24,714 nucleotides of DNA from a virus, in IMG/VR virus record IMGVR_UViG_3300044957_000705, positions 1 through 24,714 of that record; one strand, 5' to 3'. Positions within the stretch are counted from its first letter, which is position 1, and each line of letters starts with the position of its first letter. The notes below the pieces were generated by a model. The model worked only from the letters and a program-made list of their open reading frames with translations. It was not told the DNA's origin and searched no databases. A program made the translations under genes and the position numbers. Of this stretch, positions 1 through 5,804 are shown in pieces.

Positions 1-88
1 TTTTTTGCGCGGGAAAGTGTCTCCAAAAGCGTCTCTTTTCCTGACTCTTGCTGAACTTTGCCCAGTTTGTCAGCGTTCTATCATGCGC

Positions 89-142
89 CTTAAAATCTGC
101 TGCCGCGCAAGCGGCTTACGGGTTCAAGTCCCGTCATCGGCA
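89..142 (+). other. Phage attachment-site core: 3' fragment of a tRNA-Leu(UAA) gene
   Basis: This stretch reads as the 3' part of a leucine tRNA from the anticodon loop onward. It has an anticodon loop CTTAAAA with anticodon TAA, the 3' anticodon stem TCTGC, a long variable arm (GCCGC paired with GCGGC around GCAA), a T arm (ACGGG, loop TTCAAGT, CCCGT), the 3' acceptor strand CATCGGC and discriminator A. No CCA is encoded. The matching 5' half is absent: the bases before the anticodon loop (TGCGC) do not pair with TCTGC, and no GCCGATG acceptor strand lies in 1-88. Tyrosine integrases often use tRNA 3' ends as att sites, and an integrase lies just downstream, so I read this as an att core rather than a working tRNA. 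Confidence 0.8.
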
Positions 143-206
143 CTTCATCACACTGGGGAAATGGGTGGTTCACGAGGGGAAATCCCTGTTTGAGCCTCGG
201 GCCGCG

Positions 207-255
207 TTTGGTGAATCGGGTGTTTTCTTTGGTGGCGTTTGGTGGTGTTTGGTAT
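207..255 (+). repeat. Phased TTTGGTG direct repeats between att core and integrase
   Basis: TTTGGTGA (207-214), TTTGGTGG (228-235), TTTGGTGG (238-245) and TTTGGTAT (248-255) lie on the same strand, 21, 10 and 10 bases apart, close to whole helical turns. Their position between the tRNA-derived core and the integrase gene fits arm-type integrase or excisionase binding sites. That role is inferred. The rest of 143-294 shows nothing else I recognise. Confidence 0.45.
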
Positions 256-294
256 TGACGAGTGTCCCTGATGGTGTCACCTGATGGGAACACT

Positions 295-1569
295 ATGAAA
301 TCCGCTGATTCTACCATTGCTGTTTCTCCCCCGTCGTCTGCTGCTGATTCGAAGTCGTTTTGGGCGGCGCGGAAGGTGCGCCAGATCCGAGGGGTGACGT
401 GCTCGTTTTATAAGCGCTACGGGGCGTTTCTTTACATGGATTTCAAGGTGAAGAGGTGCCGCGTGAAGGAATCAACGAGTTGCACGACGCTGGATGATGC
501 GGCGCGTGTGGCGGAGCGGCGCATCCAGGCGATGCAGGAGGCGGGCAACGGGCTGGCGGAGATGAGGGCCTTTTCGGCTCGACAGCGGGCGGCGGTGGCG
601 ACGGTGGCGGAGGTGCTGGCCTGTCTGGATGGTGGAGACAAGGTGATGACGGATAACAGTCTGCGGACCTACAAGAGCGCTCTGCTGAGGCTGGCACGGG
701 TGGCGGCGGACGATGCGGAGGCGGCGCGGCTGGATGTGGTGCTTTGCAAGGAGAATTTGGAGCGCTTTTATGCGCAGGGGCAGGGCCGCGAGGGCAAGGG
801 GGTGAACTGGGTGAACCGGCTGCCGTGCAATGGCGGGCTGAATTCGACGATTCGGAATGCGCGGGCGCTTTTTAAACCGAAGATGCTGGAGCTGAAGTTT
901 GCGGCTTTGAAGCTGCCGCCGCTGGATGATCTGAAGCGGCTGCCAAAGCTGCCGCAGCAGCGCGGGGGGTTTGTGCCGTGGCCGGCGGGTGTGTATGAGC
1001 GGATGGTGGCAGCAGCGGAGGGGCTGCGGGAGTCGGAGCCTGATTTGTGGCTGGTGAATGCGATGCAGCGCTTTTTGGGGCTGCGTAATTGCGAGCTGCT
1101 GGCGGCGCGGCGGGAGTGGATCACGATGGGCGAGGACGGCCGGGCCTGGCTGAACATTGATGACCACCGCGGTGATGACCTGGAGGATGATGAGGAGAGT
1201 GATTTCGAGGTGGCGAAGCATGGCCGCGCCCGGAGGCTGGAGCTGAATGCGGTGCTGAAAAGTGTGCTGCTGGAGCGGACGGGCTGGCTGGTGGCACCGG
1301 AGCTGGCGAGCGATGAGCGGACGGTTTGTGAGGATGCGCGGCATGCGCTGATTTACCGGCGGCATAGCGAGTGGCTGAGGCAGTTTATCCCGGACCGGCG
1401 GAAGAGCTGCCACGAGCTGCGCATGTATGCGGGGAGCCTGGTGGCACGCGATCACGGGCTGGAGGCGGCGTGTTATTTCCTGGGCCACACGACGATTGTG
1501 ACGACGCAGGCGTTTTACTGGGCGTGGATGAAGGAGAGCCCGATGCTGGGAGCGAAGGCGCTGGCGTGA
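295..1569 (+). CDS. int: Tyrosine recombinase / phage integrase
   Basis: This is a site-specific recombinase expected to integrate and excise the element at the adjacent tRNA-Leu core. Counted from ATG 295 (424 residues), the full catalytic set is visible: Arg264 in GLRNCE, a lysine in the following VAKHGR hairpin, His373 and Arg376 in HELR, His398 in LGH, and nucleophile Tyr408 in QAFY. Residues of about 25-90 look like a basic arm-binding region and about 100-230 like a helical core-binding domain. The length is normal for phage integrases. An in-frame GTG at 262 would add 11 residues; I prefer 295 because neither start has a clear ribosome site and 295 is an ATG. The gene converges on a leftward operon across a short repeat array. 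Confidence 0.93.
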   Translation: MKSADSTIAVSPPSSAADSKSFWAARKVRQIRGVTCSFYKRYGAFLYMDFKVKRCRVKESTSCTTLDDAARVAERRIQAMQEAGNGLAEMRAFSARQRAAVATVAEVLACLDGGDKVMTDNSLRTYKSALLRLARVAADDAEAARLDVVLCKENLERFYAQGQGREGKGVNWVNRLPCNGGLNSTIRNARALFKPKMLELKFAALKLPPLDDLKRLPKLPQQRGGFVPWPAGVYERMVAAAEGLRESEPDLWLVNAMQRFLGLRNCELLAARREWITMGEDGRAWLNIDDHRGDDLEDDEESDFEVAKHGRARRLELNAVLKSVLLERTGWLVAPELASDERTVCEDARHALIYRRHSEWLRQFIPDRRKSCHELRMYAGSLVARDHGLEAACYFLGHTTIVTTQAFYWAWMKESPMLGAKALA

Positions 1570-1613
1570 GTCAGTGAGTCAGTGAGTCAGTGATTCACTG
1601 ATTCACTGATTGG
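1566..1613. repeat. 8-bp tandem repeat array spanning two convergent stop codons
   Basis: Six 8-base units are present: GTGAGTCA three times, GTGATTCA, CTGATTCA and a degenerate CTGATTGG. The integrase stop TGA (1567-1569) is in the first unit and the stop of the convergent small gene (TCA at 1587-1589, TGA on the minus strand) is in the third. The left and right halves are partly complementary, so an RNA could fold into a long imperfect hairpin, and it may act as a bidirectional terminator. Confidence 0.75.
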
Positions 1614-1835
1614 CAGGAGTTGGGCGGCGTGCTCGATGGCGTCGGCGAGGTAGAGATCGTGGCGGGCGGCGTAGGCGGTGAGGCGTGCGTGCGTGGCTTC
1701 GCTGACGCGGGGGAGGTTGCGGAGGCGGGGAATTTGGCGCTTGGGCTTGCCGGGGCCGCGTTTGGGCTTGGCTTTGGCGGGTTTGGTGGCAGGCTGGGGC
1801 ATTGAACTGGGGCCGCGAGGCGTCGGGGATTTCAT
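1587..1835 (-). CDS. Small basic protein, ribbon-helix-helix-like C-terminus
   Basis: An 82-residue protein whose first 40 residues are Pro/Lys/Arg-rich, with an AT-hook-like KRGPGKPKR stretch. Residues of about 42-75 (VSEATHARLTAYAARHD and following) resemble the strand-helix-helix pattern of Arc/CopG-type DNA-binding proteins. A DNA-binding role is likely but the target is unknown; it could be a local regulator or an excision accessory factor for the neighbouring integrase. It is the last gene of the leftward operon. The frame is open further upstream to 1952, but that would cross a strong hairpin (1851-1878) and overlap the preceding gene, so I chose the ATG at 1835. Confidence 0.6.
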   Translation of the reverse strand: MKSPTPRGPSSMPQPATKPAKAKPKRGPGKPKRQIPRLRNLPRVSEATHARLTAYAARHDLYLADAIEHAAQLLPISESVNH

Positions 1836-1850
1836 GGCTTGTCTGTCATG

Positions 1851-1884
1851 GCGGGCGCGGTGTGAAGACCGCGCCCGCGTTTTT
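1851..1884 (+). terminator. Intrinsic terminator-like hairpin facing rightward
   Basis: An 11-bp GC-rich stem (GCGGGCGCGGT paired with ACCGCGCCCGC) with a GTGAAG loop is followed on the plus strand by GTTTTTGTTG. The T run is on the plus strand, so it would stop rightward transcripts reading out of the integrase before they run antisense into the leftward operon. On the minus strand it is a hairpin between two operon genes with no T run. Confidence 0.6.
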
Positions 1885-1903
1885 GTTGTGGGGTGGTCGA
1901 GGG

Positions 1904-2293
1904 TTATGAGGCGAGGATTTTCAAGCTGAAGATTCCACGCTGATAGTCCCACACGGAGGCGTCATTGCCGTGCATGGTGGTGATCCAATCCTGTTGGCCG
2001 GACTGATAGGCGAGCACTTCACGACGTGAAGCCACGCGGCGCAGGGAACGCCGCGCTTGTTTGAAGCGGCGGGTGATTTGCACGACAACGATGTCTTGAC
2101 GGGTCATGCCGCGCGCTATGGCGGCGAGGTCTTCGATGTGCTCGATCTCGGGGCAGTGCTGGCGAAGAATGTCTTCGGCGCGGTCAACGGCGACTTCGTG
2201 AAGCTGCTCGTGCAGGTAGTCGTTGGAATCGGTTTCTCCGGCTTCGGTGATGGCGGCGCGGATTTGAGCGAGTTTTTCAGGGGAAAGTTTCAT
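1904..2293 (-). CDS. Unknown 129-residue protein
   Basis: I do not recognise this protein. It begins MKLSPEKLAQIRAAITEAG and has an acidic, mostly helical first half (about 1-65) and a basic middle (FKQARRSLRRVASRRE, about 78-93). There is no signal peptide, membrane segment or cysteine motif. The start is preceded on the minus strand by a long pyrimidine run, not a Shine-Dalgarno sequence. It sits 60 bases after the DUF932 gene in the same leftward operon, so it is probably expressed in the lysogenic state. Function unknown. Confidence 0.7.
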   Translation of the reverse strand: MKLSPEKLAQIRAAITEAGETDSNDYLHEQLHEVAVDRAEDILRQHCPEIEHIEDLAAIARGMTRQDIVVVQITRRFKQARRSLRRVASRREVLAYQSGQQDWITTMHGNDASVWDYQRGIFSLKILAS

Positions 2294-2353
2294 AGAAGGA
2301 GAAAGGAAAGAGTTTGCCCGCGTGTGGGATGCGCGGCCCCCGTGGGGGTGGTT

Positions 2354-3268
2354 TTAGGCTTTGAGGGCTTTCATTTGCTCGGCAAGGTGCCAGAGCGCTT
2401 TGTTGAGGCTGATATTGCCGTCGATGCCCTTCACGGCGCGGGTGCGAGGCATGCGGGAACCGTCCGCTTTGCGCTTGCCAAAGTCTTTCTGGCCGCCTTT
2501 GACGATGTTTTCCTGAATCGTGTTGAAGGTATTCCAAAGGGTGGGCTTGGCGTCTTCGGTGCGCTTGATGGTGAGGAGCTTATCAGCACGGACGGGTGCG
2601 GCGGCGAGGTCTTCCCAGCGTGCGAGGGTGGCGGCTTCGGCGAACACCTGGCGCTCGCCTTCGGTGAGCTGCACGGCTTTCATTTCGTCGATGCCGTTCA
2701 TGAGCTGCGGAATCTCGCGGACGATTTCCACGCTGGCCTCAATGACTTTGGACGGATCGAATCCGGTGTGGATGATGGAGCGGCGGGCAAAGGTGGCATC
2801 GCAGACGACGAGGCCATTCAGGCAGTAGGTCCGAAAGATGCCGCAGTGAAGCTGGTAGGCGCTGCTGCGGTCGTGCGCATTGATGAGCACGATCTCGGGG
2901 CGCTCGGTGCTGGCGAGCTGCAAGTCGTCACGATGGGCGAAACGGATCATGTGTTTTTGGAAACCTTCGCGGCTTTCGTCGCGGACGTTTTGCTCTTGAA
3001 CGAGGGTTGGCACCCAGCCCTCGGCCTCCATGCCGTCCAGAATGGAGGCGGTAGGCAGGAAGGAATAGCGCTGGCTGGTGCGGCTGTGGGCGGCATCGGC
3101 GAAGATGGACGGGGCGCACTGCATGAGTTGCTGGCGTGTGAGTGCTTGCGTGCCGTGGCCGATGTTGCCAAGGGTGCGGTATTTGCCATCCTGCCAGATG
3201 CGGCCGCTGTGGCGGGCGTCGATGGTGGTGGCGCGGGTGACTTGGGGGATGTTGGCGATGATGTTCAT
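2354..3268 (-). CDS. DUF932 family phage/plasmid-like protein
   Basis: A 304-residue protein matching the DUF932 (phage/plasmid-like, YfjQ-type) family. The recognisable signature is the central PEIVLINAHDRSSAYQ stretch followed by GIFRTYCLNGLVV, at about residues 124-155, which is the best conserved part of the family. The biochemical role of DUF932 is not established; the family is common on phages, plasmids and genomic islands. The length is typical. It is the second gene of the leftward operon behind the repressor gene, and it has its own promoter/operator candidate at 3341-3374, leaving an untranslated leader of roughly 65 bases. Confidence 0.88.
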   Translation of the reverse strand: MNIIANIPQVTRATTIDARHSGRIWQDGKYRTLGNIGHGTQALTRQQLMQCAPSIFADAAHSRTSQRYSFLPTASILDGMEAEGWVPTLVQEQNVRDESREGFQKHMIRFAHRDDLQLASTERPEIVLINAHDRSSAYQLHCGIFRTYCLNGLVVCDATFARRSIIHTGFDPSKVIEASVEIVREIPQLMNGIDEMKAVQLTEGERQVFAEAATLARWEDLAAAPVRADKLLTIKRTEDAKPTLWNTFNTIQENIVKGGQKDFGKRKADGSRMPRTRAVKGIDGNISLNKALWHLAEQMKALKA

Positions 3269-3340
3269 GGCGTGATGATGTGTGTCTGTCGTTTGGGTTT
3301 GCCGTGGTGAAGCACGGGCCGCCGGGTGGCGACGGGGGGA

Positions 3341-3374
3341 GTTTTAGCACGGGGAATATTTGCGTGCAAATATT
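3341..3374 (-). promoter_or_regulatory. Promoter with overlapping 20-bp palindromic operator for DUF932 operon
   Basis: On the minus strand a -35-like TTGCAC (plus 3364-3369) is 17 bases from TAAAAC (plus 3341-3346), which is preceded by TGC as in an extended -10. The -35 element lies inside a palindrome with 9-base arms, AATATTTGC and GCAAATATT (3355-3374). This is the classic arrangement of a repressed promoter. The likely ligand is the HTH repressor encoded at 3466-3882. Confidence 0.6.
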
Positions 3375-3401
3375 ATTTTCGATTTTTTTGAGGCATGAAG
3401 A

Positions 3402-3426
3402 AGGCCGCGCTTTTTGGGCGCGGCCT
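3402..3426 (-). terminator. Hairpin after the repressor gene
   Basis: A 9-bp GC stem (AGGCCGCGC with GCGCGGCCT, 7-base loop) is followed on the minus strand by TCTTC. It lies about 40 bases past the stop of the leftward repressor gene. It looks like a moderate terminator for the repressor transcript, though its U tract is weak. Confidence 0.45.
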
Positions 3427-3434
3427 GGAGGTGG

Positions 3435-3462
3435 GTGATGAGTGATGAGTGATGAGTGATGA
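3435..3462. repeat. GTGATGA tandem repeat, four perfect copies
   Basis: Four perfect 7-base units lie directly beside the stop codon (3466-3468) of the leftward repressor gene. It is similar in style to the array at 1566-1613 and the GAATGAG array at 19127-19147. Confidence 0.85.
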
Positions 3463-3465
3463 GGG

Positions 3466-3882
3466 CTATGGCCTCCATCCGGCTTTGCGGGTGATGGCGG
3501 CGAAGATGTGATCTAGCTCGTCATCAGCGGCGAGTTTTTGCGCCCAGAAGCGGAGCATGCTTTGCTGCTCGATCGTGAGGCCGAGGGTGAAGGTGGTGAC
3601 GGCTTCGTTGAGGCGGTTGCTGGTGGGCTCCAAGACGCGTTCCTGGACGCTCTGGGGCAGCACGTCCTGGAGCCAGGCGGCGAGGAGATCGCGCTGCTCT
3701 GGTGCGTCGAGGCAGGGCAGGTAGGCGGCGAGGTGGTCATCGCGGATGGGGCGATTGCCGGTGATGTGATGCGAGACCGTGGGGATTGCGATGGATGCAG
3801 CCTTGGCGAGATCGCTCTGTGTCCAGTTGTGCATCATGAGGCAATTGGAGAGCATTTTGGCTGCTTTTGGGGTGGTTTCCAT
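3466..3882 (-). CDS. Cro/CI-like HTH repressor
   Basis: A 138-residue protein with an N-terminal XRE-type helix-turn-helix at about residues 19-46 (NWTQSDLAKAASIAIPTVSH), followed by a helical C-terminal region with no visible LexA-like protease motifs. It is transcribed leftward and divergently from the first rightward gene, the usual place of a lysogeny repressor. A 17-base palindrome overlaps its own start codon (3879-3895), which suggests autoregulation. The C-terminal half probably serves for dimerisation. I infer it is the master repressor of the rightward early promoter. It could instead be a Cro-like or antirepressor-regulated protein. Confidence 0.82.
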   Translation of the reverse strand: METTPKAAKMLSNCLMMHNWTQSDLAKAASIAIPTVSHHITGNRPIRDDHLAAYLPCLDAPEQRDLLAAWLQDVLPQSVQERVLEPTSNRLNEAVTTFTLGLTIEQQSMLRFWAQKLAADDELDHIFAAITRKAGWRP

Positions 3883-3895
3883 GTTAGCAACATGG
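3879..3895. promoter_or_regulatory. Palindromic operator over the repressor start codon
   Basis: CCATGTT (3879-3885) and AACATGG (3889-3895) form a perfect inverted repeat around AGC. The repressor's ATG on the minus strand is within the left arm. Binding here would block both transcription and ribosome loading of the repressor gene. Confidence 0.5.
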
Positions 3896-3900
3896 ACGAA

Positions 3901-3956
3901 TTAGCAAAAAAGTAAATTTAAACTTGCGTAGCTCAATGCATATTGCTAAATATTGC
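3901..3956 (+). promoter_or_regulatory. Rightward early promoter with TTAGCAA/TTGCTAA operator repeats
   Basis: TTAGCAA occurs at 3884-3890 and 3901-3907 and in inverted form, TTGCTAA, at 3943-3949. TTGCGT (3924-3929) and TAAATA (3947-3952), spaced 17 bases, form a plausible promoter for the gene at 3960. The -10 would overlap the inverted operator copy. The transcript start would fall at or within one or two bases of the ATG, so the first message may be leaderless. Confidence 0.5.
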
Positions 3957-3959
3957 GCC

Positions 3960-4196
3960 ATGGAAACGAACACGACGACCGTTTTTGACCTGAATGACCT
4001 CGCTGACGCGCGGGCGCGGGCGCTCGCGGAGCTGGAGGAGCAGTGCACGACGTTTGCGAGCACGGCGCCGGAACCCATCGAGCGGGCCGCGCTGGCGGAG
4101 CTGGCGGAGGAAATGCGCAATCTGCGTCACCGCTGGCAGGTGAAGGGACTGATCAAGCTGGAGGGCGCGGGCCGCGAGGCTGCGAGGGCGGCGTGA
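3960..4196 (+). CDS. Unknown small Ala/Glu-rich helical protein (first rightward gene)
   Basis: A 78-residue acidic protein starting METNTTTVFDLNDLADAR, with an uninterrupted Ala/Glu/Arg-rich helix of about residues 14-60 that could form a coiled coil. No family is recognised. As the first rightward gene, divergent from the repressor, it occupies the cro-like position, but it shows no HTH. The ATG at 3960 is chosen because it lies just behind the candidate -10; an upstream in-frame ATG at 3924 would lie inside the promoter. Confidence 0.6.
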   Translation: METNTTTVFDLNDLADARARALAELEEQCTTFASTAPEPIERAALAELAEEMRNLRHRWQVKGLIKLEGAGREAARAA

Positions 4197-4339
4197 GTGT
4201 TTCCTCGCGAATTTCGCGCCTACTGACCGGGGCTGCGAAGGGCTGCGGGGCCCCTGCCTCTTTTTTTGTGCCTGTCACGCGGACTGATGGCGCGGTGATG
4301 AGCTGGACGGAGTTTGCTCCGCTTTCGGAGCCTGTTTGA
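4193..4339 (+). CDS. Possible 48-residue small protein
   Basis: A GTG at 4193 overlaps the preceding stop in the pattern GTGA, as in several other gene pairs here, and opens a short frame ending just before the strong terminator at 4342. The product (ending TEFAPLSEPV) has no recognisable domain. Support is only the coupled start and the fit between upstream gene and terminator. It may be untranslated leader or spacer sequence. Confidence 0.3.
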   Translation: MSVSSRISRLLTGAAKGCGAPASFFVPVTRTDGAVMSWTEFAPLSEPV

Positions 4340-4341
4340 CC

Positions 4342-4386
4342 AGCGGCCCACCCTGCCTCCGCAGGGCGGGCCGCTTTCTTTTTTTT
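4342..4386 (+). terminator. Strong intrinsic terminator directly before a gene start
   Basis: AGCGGCCC-a-CCCTGC-ctcc-GCAGGG-c-GGGCCGCT forms 14 base pairs with one mismatch, followed by TTCTTTTTTTT on the plus strand. It should stop transcripts of the first rightward gene. The next start codon is at 4390, only three bases beyond the T run, so downstream genes would need read-through, antitermination or another promoter. Confidence 0.8.
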
Positions 4387-4389
4387 ACC

Positions 4390-4674
4390 ATGAATTCGGA
4401 ATCGACCTCCACATCGACCAAGGGCGGCAGCTTTTGCGGATTTGCCGCCTGCCCTGCCTGCGGTTTTCCTGACCTGCCCGGCATCGAGCCGGAGACGCTG
4501 CACCAACTCGTGGGTATCGAGGCCTGCGCCGGCCACCTGCTGCCAGATGGCCGTTTGCCGGTGTATGCGGGCGGCAGGGTCTATCTGATGCCGCAGGAGG
4601 CTTGGACGCGCTACAAGACGCTGTGTGCGTCAACAGCGGCGACTGAGCGGGCGATGCAGCAAGCGGCGGCGTGA
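4390..4674 (+). CDS. Unknown 94-residue protein with a CPAC motif
   Basis: The protein begins MNSESTSTSTKGGSF and carries Cys16, Cys21, Cys24 and Cys47; CPAC at 21-24 looks like half of a zinc knuckle, but no second CxxC pair is seen. The middle (GHLLPDGRLPVYAGGRVYLM) looks like short beta strands. No family is recognised. The ATG at 4390 directly follows the terminator T run; upstream in-frame codons would lie within the hairpin, so the short start is preferred. It is 24 bases ahead of the double-HTH gene. Confidence 0.6.
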   Translation: MNSESTSTSTKGGSFCGFAACPACGFPDLPGIEPETLHQLVGIEACAGHLLPDGRLPVYAGGRVYLMPQEAWTRYKTLCASTAATERAMQQAAA

Positions 4675-4675
4675 T

Positions 4676-4698
4676 GCCGCGCCACCTTCTTTTTTCCG
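4676..4698 (-). repeat. A-tract/G-tract motif, reverse copy 1
   Basis: Read on the minus strand, CGGAAAAAAGAAGG is followed by TGGCGCGGC. It lies between two genes and directly abuts the ATG at 4699. It shares layout with the forward copies at 5858, 8383 and 8642. Confidence 0.5.
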
Positions 4699-5070
4699 AT
4701 GCCGAAACGTGAAACAACTCCTAATGCTGTCGATGCTCTCTCAAAGGGTGTCTGGACGGCTGCGGAGGTGGCAACGCTGCTGGATGTGCCGCTGGTGCTC
4801 GTGGAGCGTTGGTGCCGGCTGCAAATCTTGCCTGCCCGGTGGCGCGGGGATCAGTGGTGGATCGAGGGCCGCGCCCTTTTTCTTTTTTGCCACCGCCGGA
4901 TCGAGCCGCATTACAAGCCGGAGACCATCGCTGGGCTGTTGGATCGGAGTGTTGAGACGGTGTATTCTTGGATCAAGTCGGGCCGACTGAAGACGATCAA
5001 ACTGGGCGCGGCGAAGAGTGCGACGGTGCTGGTGGCTGAGTCTGAACTGCGGAGGTGGATGGCTCTATGA
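4699..5070 (+). CDS. Tandem excisionase/MerR-like HTH protein
   Basis: A 123-residue protein with two copies of a winged-helix HTH of the excisionase/MerR N-terminal type. The first is at about 18-58 (WTAAEVATLLDVPLVLVERW) and the second at about 72-120 (YKPETIAGLLDRSVETVYSW, then RRW near the end). Single-domain versions are typical excisionases or regulators; two in tandem suggest binding to paired sites. It could be the excisionase, an early activator or a packaging-site binder. The linker between the domains is encoded by a CTTTTTCTTTTTT tract. Its stop overlaps the next start as ATGA. Confidence 0.75.
   Translation: MPKRETTPNAVDALSKGVWTAAEVATLLDVPLVLVERWCRLQILPARWRGDQWWIEGRALFLFCHRRIEPHYKPETIAGLLDRSVETVYSWIKSGRLKTIKLGAAKSATVLVAESELRRWMAL
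4869..4890 (-). repeat. A-tract/G-tract motif, reverse copy 2 inside HTH gene
   Basis: Read on the minus strand, GCAAAAAAGAAAAAGGGCGCGG has the same layout as the forward copies. It lies in frame in the double-HTH gene, exactly between the two DNA-binding domains. Confidence 0.5.
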
Positions 5071-5762
5071 AGCGCGGCCGCAAACGCAAGCCGGAGCCGC
5101 TGGCGGATGGCGAAGGCCTGATGGGTGAGCTTTTACCGGCTGCCCATCCGGTCGAGATCGAGGCCAAGGCCACGAGGCAGTGCAGCGGTGCACTGCTGCG
5201 CAATCGCGAGCCTATCATCTATGCCGAGGTCGTGAAGTGCCTGGCTGCCGGTTTCAGCGTGCGCGAGTTGATGCGAATGTATGGGCTGGGCACGCACACG
5301 GTGCTGGCGATCGCGCGCGTGGAGAAATTAAATGTAGCAACGCGGAAGGGGCAGTTGGCAGATGTCATGCTCCTCGGTGCTGAGGAGTTTGCACGTCGCG
5401 CTATCGAGCTGGCGGAAAGCTGCGACTCGGCGTTTGAGGCTGCGGGCACCGCGAAGAGCCTAGCGGAGACTGGCAACCTGATGCGAGGCCAAGCTACGCA
5501 GATTATCGAAAGCAGGGTGCTCACGGTCGATGCAAACAAGATGGCTGAACAGATGGCTCGCGAGGCTCAGGAAATGGGTTTTGAGCGGCGGGAAAATCTG
5601 GCATTGGACGCCGATGCGGCGCGGATCGACCTGGTGGCTGTCCCTGCGGATATTAAATCCGCTGTCATACAGGGAGATTCATCAAAAGGGACACCATTGG
5701 AGACACATTCAGACGAATTGGCAGCTTCAGTTTCAATAGGGGAGGGGGGGCTGCCGAGCTGA
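5067..5762 (+). CDS. Unknown 231-residue protein with homeodomain-like HTH
   Basis: The protein starts MKRGRKRKPEPLADGEG, a basic tail. At about residues 60-85, FSVRELMRMYGLGTHTVLAI reads as a helix-turn-helix of the resolvase/small-terminase kind. A long helical region follows (about 95-175). This layout, basic tail plus HTH plus helical oligomerisation region, resembles phage small terminase subunits, but the gene is 8 kb from the large terminase, so a regulatory or replication-origin role is equally possible. The ATG at 5067 overlaps the previous stop (ATGA) and has GGAGG at 5051-5055. The gene is rather low in recognisable conservation. Confidence 0.7.
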   Translation: MKRGRKRKPEPLADGEGLMGELLPAAHPVEIEAKATRQCSGALLRNREPIIYAEVVKCLAAGFSVRELMRMYGLGTHTVLAIARVEKLNVATRKGQLADVMLLGAEEFARRAIELAESCDSAFEAAGTAKSLAETGNLMRGQATQIIESRVLTVDANKMAEQMAREAQEMGFERRENLALDADAARIDLVAVPADIKSAVIQGDSSKGTPLETHSDELAASVSIGEGGLPS

Positions 5763-5804
5763 ACTCCTGTGTGTCCATTTAATCCGTTTCCAGAAACAAC
5801 TTTT

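Noticed and set aside
1-142. Complete tRNA-Leu gene or tRNA interrupted by a group I intron
   Set aside because: No 5' acceptor or D arm is found in the available upstream bases, and the sequence before the anticodon loop does not end in the G expected of a group I intron. An att fragment explains it better.
2057-3310. 417-codon open frame on the plus strand
   Set aside because: It is antisense to the well-recognised DUF932 gene and the 129-residue gene; its Gly/Ala/Val/Asp-rich product is typical of a shadow frame in GC-rich DNA.
3435-3462. CRISPR or iteron array
   Set aside because: Units are 7 bases with no spacers, far too short for CRISPR, and no replication initiator is adjacent.
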